A stretch of DNA of 41,764 nucleotides from Verrucomicrobiota bacterium (lineage in GTDB: Bacteria > Verrucomicrobiota > Verrucomicrobiia > Opitutales > Opitutaceae), in the NCBI GenBank assembly GCA_023457715.1, contig JAEWKR010000109.1, positions 1 through 41,764 of the forward strand, written 5' to 3'. A program made the position numbers and the translations under genes. The notes below the pieces were generated by a model, which had not been told where the DNA came from, searched no databases, and worked only from the letters and a program-made list of their open reading frames with translations. Positions 24,901 through 34,600 of this stretch are shown one piece after another. How positions within the stretch are numbered: the stretch's first letter is position 1; each line of letters opens with the position of its first letter.

Positions 24901-26175
24901 ATGAGTCGCCCCGCACCCCATCAGGCCTCCCTCGTCCTCAACGTCATCCTCGCGATCGTGGTCGCCCTGCTCGCCTTCCGCGTCACCGCGCGCCTTCCCG
25001 GCGCGAGCGCGTCCGACGTGACCGCGATCGCTCCCGCCTCCGAGTGGTCCCCCGCCACGCCGGTCGCAGCGGCGGGGTCGGTTGCCCAGGCCAGTCCGGC
25101 CGGAGTGGTGCCGCGGTATGATCAGATCGACTCCCCGGCGGATCGACGCCGCGCGATCATCGACCGGTTGCGCGCGCTGGGGGTGCCCAACGAGGTGCTC
25201 GGGCGCGTCGCCCGCGTGGATTTTGAGGTCGAATGGGACAGCCGTTTCGAGGCGCACTGGGGCGACATGGCCCGCATGGCGGCCGTCCAATTGGAGATGA
25301 ATCTGAGCAAGGACGTCGAGATGCGCGCCGCGCTGGGAGAGGAGGACTTCAAGCGCTGGGACCAGGACTACATGCTGTGGGAGGCGATGAGCACGAAGGT
25401 CGAGGTCACCGGACCCGAGGGCGAGGCGCTCTACGGTTACAAGAAGACCCTGCAGCAGCGCATGCTGGAACTGGACAAGGCGCGGCTCGACGGCTCGATG
25501 GACGAAGCCGAGATCAACGATGCGATCAACGCGGCGTACGAGGGCTTCAACGAGCGGATGCGCGCGCTGCTGGGCGACGAACGCTACGCGAAGTCCCAGC
25601 AGATCGACGAGGCGTTCGTGGCCGACAATTTCCGGCATCAGCTGGCGAAGGCGAACCCCTCGGACGCCCAGTTCAAGGAGCTGTTCGCGGTGGAAACCCA
25701 GTGGAATCGCGCCCGCATGGAGGTCGAAACGGAATTTCAAAACAACACCTTCTCGCCCGATTACGTGGCAAAACTGCGCGCGCTGGATGCGGCCCGCGAC
25801 GAGCAGTTTCAGCGGGTGCTGGGCGCGGAGGCCTTCCAGACGCTCCAGAAGCACCAGGATCCGGCGTACACGCAGATGAAGAAGTTCGAGACGCTCTGGG
25901 GCCTCGATCAGGAGAAGATCGACTACGTCTACCAGGCGATGAAGCAGTATCAGAAAACGGTGGACGACTACCAGCTCCACGTCCTGGCGCTGCAGGCGGA
26001 GGGCCGGCCGATCGATTCGGTGGCGGTGCAGAAAAACCTCCAGCAATCCGCCGAGCAAACGAAACGCGCCCTGCAAAACTACCTGGGCCCCGAGCGATTC
26101 GAGCGCCTGCAGGGCAACCGCGTCCTGCGCTGGGCCACCCTGGCCGCGCAGAACGGACCGCGTCCCACCCCGTGA
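24901..26175 (+). CDS. Membrane-anchored helical LGxExF-repeat protein, paralog A
   Basis: 424 aa, ATG. One N-terminal anchor (LVLNVILAIVVALLAFRVTA, about 11-30) followed by a Pro/Ala linker and a highly charged, helical body. The pattern LG(D/E)E.(F/Y) recurs at residues 145, 224, 308 and 395 (ALGEEDFKRW, LLGDERYAKS, VLGAEAFQTLQ, YLGPERFERLQ), a step of about 80-87. The neighbour 17 bp downstream has the same plan. I recognise no named family; a periplasmic structural or envelope-sensing role is only a guess. Confidence 0.75.
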   Translation: MSRPAPHQASLVLNVILAIVVALLAFRVTARLPGASASDVTAIAPASEWSPATPVAAAGSVAQASPAGVVPRYDQIDSPADRRRAIIDRLRALGVPNEVLGRVARVDFEVEWDSRFEAHWGDMARMAAVQLEMNLSKDVEMRAALGEEDFKRWDQDYMLWEAMSTKVEVTGPEGEALYGYKKTLQQRMLELDKARLDGSMDEAEINDAINAAYEGFNERMRALLGDERYAKSQQIDEAFVADNFRHQLAKANPSDAQFKELFAVETQWNRARMEVETEFQNNTFSPDYVAKLRALDAARDEQFQRVLGAEAFQTLQKHQDPAYTQMKKFETLWGLDQEKIDYVYQAMKQYQKTVDDYQLHVLALQAEGRPIDSVAVQKNLQQSAEQTKRALQNYLGPERFERLQGNRVLRWATLAAQNGPRPTP

Positions 26176-26192
26176 ACCCCCGTCGCTCCCCC

Positions 26193-27446
26193 ATGCCCTC
26201 CTCCTCTTCCTTTCGCTGGTCGGTCGGACTGAACGTTCTCCTCGGGATCGCGGCGCTCGCGCTTTACCTGCGCCACGCGAAGCCGTCTCTTCCGGCGGCG
26301 GCTCCCGCGGTCGCAGCGCCCTCCGGTCCCGCCGTGGTGCGGAGTGTCGCGCGGCCGGAGTATCCCGGCACCGCCACGCCCACGGCACGACGCCGCTGGC
26401 TGGTCGACGAACTGCGCGGCATGGGCGTGCCGAACAAGGTGCTCGCCCGCATCGTCATTGCCGATCTCGACTGGGCCTGGAACAAGCGGGGCGGCGAGGT
26501 CTCGCTTCAGACCCATGGCGATCCCGATACCCTGGCCCTGCTCAAACTCGAAAACGCCAGCAGCCTCGATTCCGAGATGAAGGCGGCGTTGGGCGAGGAG
26601 GGCTTTCGCCAATGGGACCACGAGAACATGCTCCGCGAGGCGAACCGGGGGAAGATCGCCCTCACGCCGGCCGAGATCGACGGCAGTTATGCGCTCTGGA
26701 AGGAACTGCAGGCGCGGGAGCTGGAGCTGAAGAAAGCCCGCGTGAAAGGGGAGATGGACGAGATCGGCATCGCCGAGGAATTTGGCCGCCTCGTCGGCAA
26801 TTTCGAAACCCGCCTGAAAGCCCTGCTCGGCGAGGAGCGCTACGCGCAGGCCCGCCAGCTGCACGATCCGTCCGCGGCGGTGAATCTGCGCGAGAGCCTG
26901 GCCACGGCCCAGCCCAACGAGGTGCAGTTCCAGGAACTGCTGCGCACCCAGCAGGCGTGGAACGAACTGCGCCAGAAGCTTGATCTCCAGTTCAAGGATG
27001 ATCCCGCCTCGTCCGCGTATGCGGAGCAACTCAGCGTGCTCGAGGAGGCCCGGGAGGAAGAGTATCGACGGGTGCTCGGAGCGGATGCCTTCGCCGCAGT
27101 GCAGAAGGAGCAGGATCCGAGCTACGGCCTGATGCGCAAGAACGCCGGGCTCTGGGGACTCGACGACCACAAAATCGATTCGGTGTACGGGAGCATCAAG
27201 TATTTCGAGAAGACGGTGCAGGACTATCAGGCGCAGGTTCGCGCGCGGGAGTCGCAAGGGCAGGCGGTGGACTGGAGCGAAGTGAGCCGGAACCTGCAGC
27301 ATTTCACCGATCAAACGGAGCAGGCCCTCGAACACTACCTCGGCAAGGACAGCTTTACGAAGCTGCAGCGCAACGGAGTCTTTCCGTTCACCCTTCAGAA
27401 CCAGCGTCCCGTGGGGGCGCCCATCAAGCCCTCGGATCGGGGCTGA
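26193..27446 (+). CDS. Membrane-anchored helical LGxExF-repeat protein, paralog B
   Basis: 417 aa from ATG 26193, 17 bp after paralog A; clearly a tandem duplicate. The N-terminal anchor (WSVGLNVLLGIAALALYL) and GMGVPNKVLARIVIADL matching RALGVPNEVLGRVARVDF in A. Repeats ALGEEGFRQWD, LLGEERYAQA, VLGADAFAAVQKEQD and YLGKDSFTKLQR match A's four. The DPSYGLMRKNAGLWGLDDHKID segment parallels DPAYTQMKKFETLWGLDQEKID. Function unknown. Confidence 0.75.
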   Translation: MPSSSSFRWSVGLNVLLGIAALALYLRHAKPSLPAAAPAVAAPSGPAVVRSVARPEYPGTATPTARRRWLVDELRGMGVPNKVLARIVIADLDWAWNKRGGEVSLQTHGDPDTLALLKLENASSLDSEMKAALGEEGFRQWDHENMLREANRGKIALTPAEIDGSYALWKELQARELELKKARVKGEMDEIGIAEEFGRLVGNFETRLKALLGEERYAQARQLHDPSAAVNLRESLATAQPNEVQFQELLRTQQAWNELRQKLDLQFKDDPASSAYAEQLSVLEEAREEEYRRVLGADAFAAVQKEQDPSYGLMRKNAGLWGLDDHKIDSVYGSIKYFEKTVQDYQAQVRARESQGQAVDWSEVSRNLQHFTDQTEQALEHYLGKDSFTKLQRNGVFPFTLQNQRPVGAPIKPSDRG

Positions 27447-27700
27447 GTCGTCGGGTGGAGCATTAGCAGGTCTTCTCCTGATGGCCGGACCAGGAGCAGC
27501 GGAGCGGCGGGAAGCCGTTCCCGCCGGGAGCTCGTGTCTCCCGGTTGTTACGGGCCCTGCGATGTACTGCCAGTGATGAACGAGCGGAAGGCCCGATGGC
27601 GGTTTCCTTCGGCGCCTGATAGCGTCCTCGGCGGACCGGTCCGCAACCGCGAGCAGGGGCGGCGGTCTTTGTCTTCAGCGGCCGGGGAAGGAGGGTTCTT
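27447..27700 (+). other. Intergenic gap with hairpin
   Basis: 254 bp. A perfect 9-bp stem, CGGCGGGAA-GCCG-TTCCCGCCG (27505-27526), could end the paralog operon but has no T-run. AAGGAGG (27688-27694) is a strong ribosome binding site for the kinase. Nothing else was seen. Confidence 0.55.
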
Positions 27701-29353
27701 ATGTCACACCAATCCGTCACGGAGAGGGTTCGCGAGACTGACGCCTCGATGGCGAAGGCGCAGCGCTACGACTCGTTGGTGAGATCGCTGGATACCGGAT
27801 TCTGCGTGATCGAGGTGTTGTTCGACGAAGACGGCGCCAAGGATTACGTTTTTGTCGAGACGAACGGCGGGTTCGAGCGGGCCACGGGATTGAAGGACCC
27901 GGTGGGGCGGCGGATGCGCGAACTCTGTCCGGAGCTGGAGCCCTTCTGGTTCGAAACCTACGGACGCGTGGCGGAAACCGGGCAGCCCGCACAGTTCGAG
28001 CGCGAGGCCCGGCCGATGCAGCGATGGTTCCGGGTCCACGCCTTCCGCGTCGGGCGGCGGCAGGTGGCGGTCCTGTTCGAGGACATCACGCTGGCCAAGA
28101 AGGCGGAGCGGCGGCGCAGCTTCCTCGGAGAACTCGCCAACACCCTGGTGCCGCTGAGGGAGGAGGACGCGATCCTGCGCGAGACGGTCACGTCCGTGGC
28201 CGAGATGCTGGGGGCCGCGCGCTGCATGTTTGCCGAATGCCGGTACGACCAGGGGCTGGTGCTGATCTCGGCCGAGTACGCGCGACCCGGCATGGCGGCG
28301 ATGCCGCGGGAGCTGCCGCTCTTCGCGTTCGGCGGGAAGGCCTGGTGGGACGTGGCGACCGCGGGCGACTTCGCCGTCGAGGATGTGACGACGCATCCCC
28401 TGACCGAAGCCATGGCGGCCGCTTACCTGGCGCTGGGCACCCGCGCCTACGTGGCGCAGCCGTTCAGGTCCGATGGGCCCTGGACGGTGGGCCTGGTGGT
28501 GACCGACGATCGGGTGCGCGAGTGGTCGTTCGAGGATCAGAAGCTCGTGGAGGATGTGATCGCGCGGGTGTGGCCGATGGTGGAACGGGCGCGCAGCGAA
28601 CGCGCGCTGCAGGAGGCCCGCGATGCACTCGAGGTGCGGGTCGCCGAGCGGACCGCCACGCTCCAGGAAACCATCTCGGAGCTGGAATCCTTCTCCTACA
28701 GCATCTCGCACGACCTGCGCGCGCCCCTGCGGGCGATGCAGACCTATGCCGCGATCCTGCTGGAGGAATCCCGTCGCAACCTGACGGCCGACCACAAGGA
28801 GTACCTTCGCCGGATCAAGGTCGCCGCCGACCGGATGGACCGGCTCATCCAGGACGTGCTGATCTACAGCCGGGTCGCGCGCAGCCAGACGCCCGTCGAG
28901 CGGATCGAACTGGCGTCGTTCATCTCGAGCGTCATCGAATCCTACCCCGAACTGCGGGATGCCGACGCGGAGATCGAGATCGTGCATCCGCTGCCGGCGG
29001 TCTGTGCCAATCCGGCGGCTCTGACCCAGTGCATTTCCAATCTGCTGGGCAATGCGCTGAAGTTCACCGCCCCCGGCGTCCGCCCCGAAGTCCGCGTGTC
29101 GGCCCGTGAACGCGAGGGACGGGTCTGCGTGTGCGTGCACGACAACGGGGTGGGCATCGCGCCGGAATTGCACGAGAAGATCTTCGGGATGTTCTACAAG
29201 GCGGAAGCCGGAAGCGCTGGCACGGGCATCGGCCTGGCCGTCGTGCGCAAGGCCGCCGAACGGATGGGCGGCACGGCCGGGGTGAACTCGGCCCCCGGGC
29301 AGGGCAGCACGTTCTGGATCGAATTGCCGGCAGCGAGCGGCCGTGACCCGTGA
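27701..29353 (+). CDS. Soluble PAS-GAF sensor histidine kinase
   Basis: 550 aa, ATG with AAGGAGG 6 nt upstream. No membrane segment, so cytosolic sensing. Order: PAS-like domain (about 25-140), GAF-like domain (about 150-305, MLGAARCMFAECRYDQGL... VAQPFRSDG), coiled coil (RSERALQEARDALEVRVAER), HisKA with SYSISHDLRAPLRAM (His337), then HATPase with N box NLLGNALKF, G1 DNGVGI and G2 GTGIGLAVV. The N-box, G boxes and His look intact. The 4-base GTGA overlap with the next gene shows translational coupling to its response regulator. Confidence 0.95.
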   Translation: MSHQSVTERVRETDASMAKAQRYDSLVRSLDTGFCVIEVLFDEDGAKDYVFVETNGGFERATGLKDPVGRRMRELCPELEPFWFETYGRVAETGQPAQFEREARPMQRWFRVHAFRVGRRQVAVLFEDITLAKKAERRRSFLGELANTLVPLREEDAILRETVTSVAEMLGAARCMFAECRYDQGLVLISAEYARPGMAAMPRELPLFAFGGKAWWDVATAGDFAVEDVTTHPLTEAMAAAYLALGTRAYVAQPFRSDGPWTVGLVVTDDRVREWSFEDQKLVEDVIARVWPMVERARSERALQEARDALEVRVAERTATLQETISELESFSYSISHDLRAPLRAMQTYAAILLEESRRNLTADHKEYLRRIKVAADRMDRLIQDVLIYSRVARSQTPVERIELASFISSVIESYPELRDADAEIEIVHPLPAVCANPAALTQCISNLLGNALKFTAPGVRPEVRVSAREREGRVCVCVHDNGVGIAPELHEKIFGMFYKAEAGSAGTGIGLAVVRKAAERMGGTAGVNSAPGQGSTFWIELPAASGRDP

Positions 29354-29826
29354 ATGCGCCGCCGCTCGTTCTCTACGCCGAAGACGATGAGAACGATGCC
29401 TTCTTCATGGAGCGCGCGTTTGCCAGGCTCCACCGCCGTTGCGCCCTGCGCATCGTGCCCAATGGGCGGCACGTGATCGACTATCTGGCGGAGGCTGGCG
29501 CGTACCGCCATCGCCATCGGTTTCCCTTGCCTGCGCTCCTCATCCTGGATGTGAAGATGCCGGAGTTAACGGGGCTCGAGGTGCTGCACTGGGTGCGCAG
29601 GCAGGAGGCCCCGTTTGCGTCGCTGCCGGTGGTGATCTTCACCTCTTCGACGCAGGAAAAGGACGTCGCCCGCAGCCGCGAGGACCGCGCCAGCGCCTAT
29701 CTGGTCAAGCCCTCGAGCGCGGATCACCTGGTCCTGTTGGTGGACGAACTGCTGAACGCGTTGCCAGGGCTGCCCCCGGGAGGTCTGTTGCCGGTGCAGG
29801 GGAATCGGCTGCTCAGTTCGCCCTGA
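29350..29826 (+). CDS. Single-domain response regulator, Rcp1-like
   Basis: 158 aa, GTG start overlapping the kinase stop by 4 bases (GTGA). A receiver domain only: YAEDDENDAFFMER acid pocket, Asp67 in LILDVKMPEL, and Lys in LVKPSSA. No output domain. The DENDAFFMERAF spacing and TSSTQEKDV resemble cyanobacterial-phytochrome-type response regulators (Rcp1/CheY-like). It likely passes phosphate from the upstream kinase to a partner or a phosphotransfer protein. Confidence 0.92.
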   Translation: MNAPPLVLYAEDDENDAFFMERAFARLHRRCALRIVPNGRHVIDYLAEAGAYRHRHRFPLPALLILDVKMPELTGLEVLHWVRRQEAPFASLPVVIFTSSTQEKDVARSREDRASAYLVKPSSADHLVLLVDELLNALPGLPPGGLLPVQGNRLLSSP

Positions 29827-29915
29827 GGTCCAGGGGTCGGACGGTGGTGCGGGTCGTGCGGCCGGACTACGGCACCGAGGGCGCGCCGCGGTGGGGGCAG
29901 GAGACAGGGGGCAGG

Positions 29916-30007
29916 GAGGTAGCGGGGAGCGCCAGCGAGACGATCAGGCGCGGCGCGACTCCGGTGCGATCCCCCTACCTCGACTCGCTGGCGCTCCCCG
30001 CTACCTC
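29916..30007. repeat. Perfect 24-bp inverted REP pair between convergent genes
   Basis: 29916-29939 (GAGGTAGCGGGGAGCGCCAG and on) and 29984-30007 are perfect 24-bp reverse complements over a 44-nt loop. Each arm is a REP-like unit with CGGGGAG in place of the CGAAGAG of other copies, on both arms. The 225-bp gap also has AACCCTG heptamer words (30011-30024). Confidence 0.88.
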
Positions 30008-30051
30008 AAACCCTGAACCCTGTGCCCTCAAACCGCGAACCCCGCTCCGGC

Positions 30052-31386
30052 TCAGTTCCTCAAATGCCGGTCGAGGAAATCGAGAAACACGGGCCAGTCG
30101 GCCGGCAGGATCGCATGGCCACCGTCGTGCATGAGGTAGCCGAGCCGGTTGAGCAACGGCTTGCCGGGGGCGGGGAGCGAGTACTCCTCGATCCCCTTGT
30201 GTCCGAGCAGCGTGTACACGGGCGTCGCGGCTTTCGCGGCGAGGAACTCGCCGTAGGGGTCGGACCACTTGTCGGTGTTGCCGGTCTGGAGCAGCAGGGG
30301 CCGCGGCGCGATCAGCGAGAGCACGAAGTGGGCGTCGAAGGGCGCATCGGACGGGCGCTGCGCCCAGTGTTGGTAATTGCGCGCGAACTGGTACGGATAA
30401 CGGGTCGGCGCGACGAGGTGCGCAATCGTCTCGCCGTAGTTGCGCCGGCTCAGCGCCGCCCCGCCCTCGCCGGAGACGCTGGCGATCACCGCGGCGATGC
30501 GTTCATCGCGCGCGGCTGTCCAGAGCACGGTCTTGCCGAGGCGGGACATCCCGAGGATCGCGACCTTCTTCGCGTCCACCGCGGGATCGGTTTCGAGGTA
30601 GTCGAGGATCCGGCTGACGCCCCAGCCCCACGCGGCGATCGCTCCCCATTCCTCGGGCGCCGGCTGCGTTTGCCCTGGCTTGAGGTAGGCGGAGCGAATC
30701 CCGTGGGCAAAGCCGTCCGGCGAATCGGGGTCGATGTCGTTGTAGTGGAACACGGCGTACCCGTAGCCACGCTCGATGACGGGCAGGATGATTGGACCCG
30801 GGAGCGGGACCCGCGGCCCCTGCGAACCCGCTGAAACCGCGCCATCGACCCGCTGCTTCTGCTCCGGGCTCCAGCGGCGACCCACCTTGACGCCGGGGTC
30901 CGTGTCACCCGCGGCGAGGTTGTTCGCGAACCAACCGAGTTGGAGCAGGACAGGCACACGCGATGCCGGCGAGCCTCCGGCGCTCCCTGGGGCGGGCAGG
31001 TACATGAGGACGTCGACGTAGTGCTGCTTGTCGGCGGTGAGATGGATCGTGATCTGCTTGCGCAGCGCCTTGCCGTCGAAAGCCGGCGTGCCCTGGTCCG
31101 TCACCTCGAAGCTCATGCTCTCGGGGCGGCCCGGAACGCGGCCATATTGGTTTTCCTCGAGCAGCTTGAAGATTTCGGGCCGGCGCTGCTCGAACCAGGT
31201 TTTGGCGTCGGTCACCCGCGTGCCGTTGGCCAGCTGCAGCGGATCCGGCAGCGTGTACGAGCCCGTCTTGGCTTCGGTGTAGTTGGCGGGAATGTGCGCG
31301 ACGAGCCCATCCGGCGTGTCGGCAATCTGCGCGCCGGCGAGCGAAGCCGTCGCGAGCAACAGGGGAAGGATGCGAGGGGTGGTCAT
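30052..31386 (-). CDS. Secreted CE15 glucuronoyl esterase
   Basis: 444 aa from the ATG at 31386, signal peptide (MTTPRILPLLLATASLAGAQ). CE15 cleaves the ester between lignin and 4-O-methyl-glucuronic acid of xylan. Nucleophile Ser281 sits in the CE15 signature GMSRLGKT; His424 in HDGGHAI; acid candidates Glu307 (SGEGGAALSRR) or Asp376. NYQHWAQRPSDAPFDAHFVL and IAPRPLLLQTGN are typical. Bacterial CE15 enzymes of Opitutus terrae are characterised. Residues 134-143 (GSAGGSPASR) look like an in-frame insert: the DNA (30961-30990) is the GGCTCGCC hairpin repeat also present at 55-74 and 6971-6993. Confidence 0.92.
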   Translation of the reverse strand: MTTPRILPLLLATASLAGAQIADTPDGLVAHIPANYTEAKTGSYTLPDPLQLANGTRVTDAKTWFEQRRPEIFKLLEENQYGRVPGRPESMSFEVTDQGTPAFDGKALRKQITIHLTADKQHYVDVLMYLPAPGSAGGSPASRVPVLLQLGWFANNLAAGDTDPGVKVGRRWSPEQKQRVDGAVSAGSQGPRVPLPGPIILPVIERGYGYAVFHYNDIDPDSPDGFAHGIRSAYLKPGQTQPAPEEWGAIAAWGWGVSRILDYLETDPAVDAKKVAILGMSRLGKTVLWTAARDERIAAVIASVSGEGGAALSRRNYGETIAHLVAPTRYPYQFARNYQHWAQRPSDAPFDAHFVLSLIAPRPLLLQTGNTDKWSDPYGEFLAAKAATPVYTLLGHKGIEEYSLPAPGKPLLNRLGYLMHDGGHAILPADWPVFLDFLDRHLRN

Positions 31387-31432
31387 GATGGGGCGGATCG
31401 AGAGTCGGGTGTCATTCGGATTTTCGCCACAG

Positions 31433-31659
31433 AGTTCACAGAGCTCCGACACAGAGAACACGGAGGCCGGATCCCCATTCTCTCATCCGATGGCTTGGCG
31501 AAAGACGCAAACGGCGGCGTAAAGCACTGCCCTCCATTCGAATCGGGTCGAGAGGAGGGCGGTGCTTTAGCCCGCCACCGGCGTCGCTCTCGACTAGCGT
31601 GGCCGTAGGCGGACGGGGCCTCCGTGACCTCTGTGTCGGAGCTCTGTGTCCTCTGTGGC
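31433..31659. repeat. Repeat block between CE15 and GH106 genes
   Basis: CACAGAG/GGACACGG-type words flank a long dyad. Arms 31513-31535 and 31554-31576 pair at 20 of 23 positions (core AAAGCACTGCCCTCC against GGAGGGCGGTGCTTT, 14 of 15) across an 18-nt loop. As the genes on both sides are minus strand, this hairpin lies between them in a shared transcript and could attenuate or stabilise it. Confidence 0.8.
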
Positions 31660-34600
31660 TCATTCCGGGCGTTGCTCGATCAGCCGGACCGGGCCCAGCA
31701 GACCGGATTCGAGCGGGGCCTGCGGGCCGCGGCCGAAGATGCCGCCACCGCGGTCAGGCGGCGGCGCGGCGAGACTGAGGACCTTTTGGCCGTCGGGAAC
31801 GGTGGCGTCGCCGACGATGCGGTTGGTCCATTGGTTCGTGACGCTCACTTCGAGCTCGTTCTCGCCGGGGCGCAGGGCGGTTGTTACCTCGACGCGGTAC
31901 GGTGGCGCCCAAAGCACGCCGAGGGCCCGGCCGTTCAGCCGCACCTCCGCCAGATCCGCCACCTGACCCAGGTCGAGCCAGACCCGGGCCTCCGTCGCGC
32001 GGGCCGCCAGCGCGAAGGTCGTTCGATAGGTCGCGGTGCCGGAAAAGTACTTTACGCCGGGTTCAGCGTGTTCGGTCCAGGACTGGAGCTTCGCGAGCGT
32101 GATCGTGGCGGGGGCGCCGAGGTTGGGAGGGAACGTGACGTCCCAGCGGCCACCAAGTTCCGCCAGGGTGCTCGTGGCGGCCAAAGGCAGCGTGCGCGTC
32201 GGTTGCGTGGCCGGGCGCCGGAACACGACGAACAGCGATTCCCGTGGAGCAAGGCTCAGGGGAACCACCGTGCGTTCGCCCTGGATGGCGTAGCTCGCGG
32301 GTTCGATCGCACCCGTGACGGGCCGCCAGAATTCGGCCTCGCGTCCTGCGACCCGGAATCGCGCGCGCAGCTCCAGCGGGCGATCGGTGGTGTTGGCGAC
32401 GTAGTAGAGATCGGTTTTCCCGACGCGCCGGTGCAGCCAGGCCAGGTCCGTGTCGAGGTCGCGGCTGAACTCGAAGTCCCGCTCGATGCGAGCGTGCTCC
32501 ATCACGCGCGGCAAAGGCCAGCCCCAGTAGACGGCGCCACGGCCGACGTGTCGAATCGTGCGGCTGGCGCCATCGAGGTCGCCCCAGATCTCCTCCGCCA
32601 GCGCGTGAACTTCGGCATCGGCTTGCGGATAACCGGCCAGGGAGGGCGAAGCCTCCGGGCGGCGGCCCACCACGATCGCGCCGCCTTGCACGAAGTCGCG
32701 CAACCGGCGCAGCAGCTCGGGTCGCATCCGGGTGGTTCCCGGCAGGACAAGGACGCGATAGCTCATGCCGTCCGGCAGCACGAGCCGCCCGTCGGCCGCA
32801 ACCTGCATCCGGTTCAGCAGGACATCCGCGTTGATCCAGTCGTAGTCGAATCCTTCGGGCGGGACGGGCAGCGTGCCGGCCGACCAGATCGGCGGCGTGG
32901 ACGGTGCGCCTTCGTTGAGCAGGTAGGCGAGGTCCGCGACGAACCGGCCTTGTTGCAACAGATGGCTCTGACGGGCGACGTACGTCAGGTAGGGCTTCGC
33001 CTGCTCGGCCCAGGTGATGTTCCGGTTGAGGTGGATGCCGACCATCGTGTTGCCCGGCTTGGTGTCGAGCGGCTGGTGGGCGGAGGTGTGGAACACGATC
33101 CGGTTGATGCCCTGCGCCATCCAATAGTCGCCGACCCGCTTCAGGGTGGCGGGGGATTCGTAACCCCCGCCGGTGAAGGCTTCGGCGGCGACGAGTTTTT
33201 TCCCGTACACGTGGGCCGCGGAGGCCGCCCCGCGGACATCCTGGAGGTACATGAGCCGCGGATGCAGGTCGCGCACCCAAAACTCGCCCATCGGGATCTC
33301 GACCTTGCTCTTGTTCAGCAGCGTGTCCTCGGGCATTTCGAGCGACACCCCGGCGGCCTCGGCGTAGATGCCGATGCCTTTTTCCCGCAGCTTCGCGGCC
33401 ATCGTGCCGTAGTGCGCGTCGGCCCAGAGGTCCGCCAGCGTGCGCCGGAAGTCCCACAGGAAACGGTCGCTGAGCTCGGCGTCCCCGACCACGCGCCCGG
33501 TGAGCACGGGCAGCCACGGGGTCGGGTCGTACCCGCGCCGCCGCTTGAATTCGGCAGCGAGTTCGTCGGTCCAGTTGTTCGTTCCCGCCTCCCAGCTGTC
33601 CATCATCACATAACGCAGGCTGCGCCCGAACAGCGGTCCGAGCGCCTTCTCCAGCGGATCGAAGTAGCCGTGGTAGTACGCCTCCATGTGGCGGGCGCTG
33701 AGCTTGTCGGCCTCGAACCCGGAGCCCTCCGGAGTGGCGGGACGGTTCTTGGCGCCGGTCAGGGAGTAGCCGAGCCGCAGGATCGTCCACTCGCCCGCGG
33801 GGACGTCCCACGCGAGTGAACCGTCGGGGGACACGTGCCGGGTGAGATCGACGACCTCGCCGGGCGAAACGCGAGCGGACGCGGGGACTTCCGGCGTCGG
33901 CACCGAGTCGTATTCGAACAGGAAGCTGAACCCTGCCTTTTCCTCCCAACGGTGGACGCGCGCGCCCGAGTGAAGCACGGCTTCGCTGAGGATGTACTGG
34001 GTCGCGGGCCGGGGCGCCACCTGACTCATCGTCTGCGCCGGCCCGAGCGGGGCGCCGGTGAGCTCGAGCCGAAAATAACGGGCGGTCACCGGCGCGAACG
34101 CGTAGGTGCGGACCATCCCTTGCCGATAGAGCTGCGGGCCGGGAAGGGTGACGAGCGTCTCCCAGGTCCGGGCGTCGTTGCTGGCGAGAACGCGGCCGAC
34201 GGGGATGCCGTTGGCGCTGCCGCCGCGACCGCCGAGCGTGATCGCGCGGACCGTGAGCGGCGCCGCGTATTCGTACTGCACCCACGCGGGACTTCCGTCC
34301 GCGGGCGCGGCGAGCGTGAACAGCGTGCCCAGCGCGGCGTCGAGGAGGGCGCGGCCGTCAACGGGCCCGGCGTGGGAGGTGACGTTCGGTTGCGGAATGG
34401 CGGCGGCGCTTTCGCCGGCGGGCGTGCGATAGGCGATCACGGCGGCGTCCGCGTAAAACGGAGCCTCCCGGGCATCGCTCGTGTAGTAGCTCGCGCCGGT
34501 GTCGCGGATTTGCCCGATCGTGTTGGGCGGGGCCGGAAGTTTGCCGCTGAAGCGCTGCGGTCCGGCGACGGAGGTTTCGCTCCACACCAGCTTCTTCATC

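Noticed and set aside
24760..26388. 542-aa minus-strand frame opposite paralog A
   Set aside because: Arg/His/Leu-rich shadow; the plus-strand frame has a signal anchor and a paralogous neighbour.
31624..33819. 731-aa plus-strand and overlapping 740-aa frames opposite GH106
   Set aside because: Out-of-frame readings of the GH106 gene, which has a signal peptide and family motifs.
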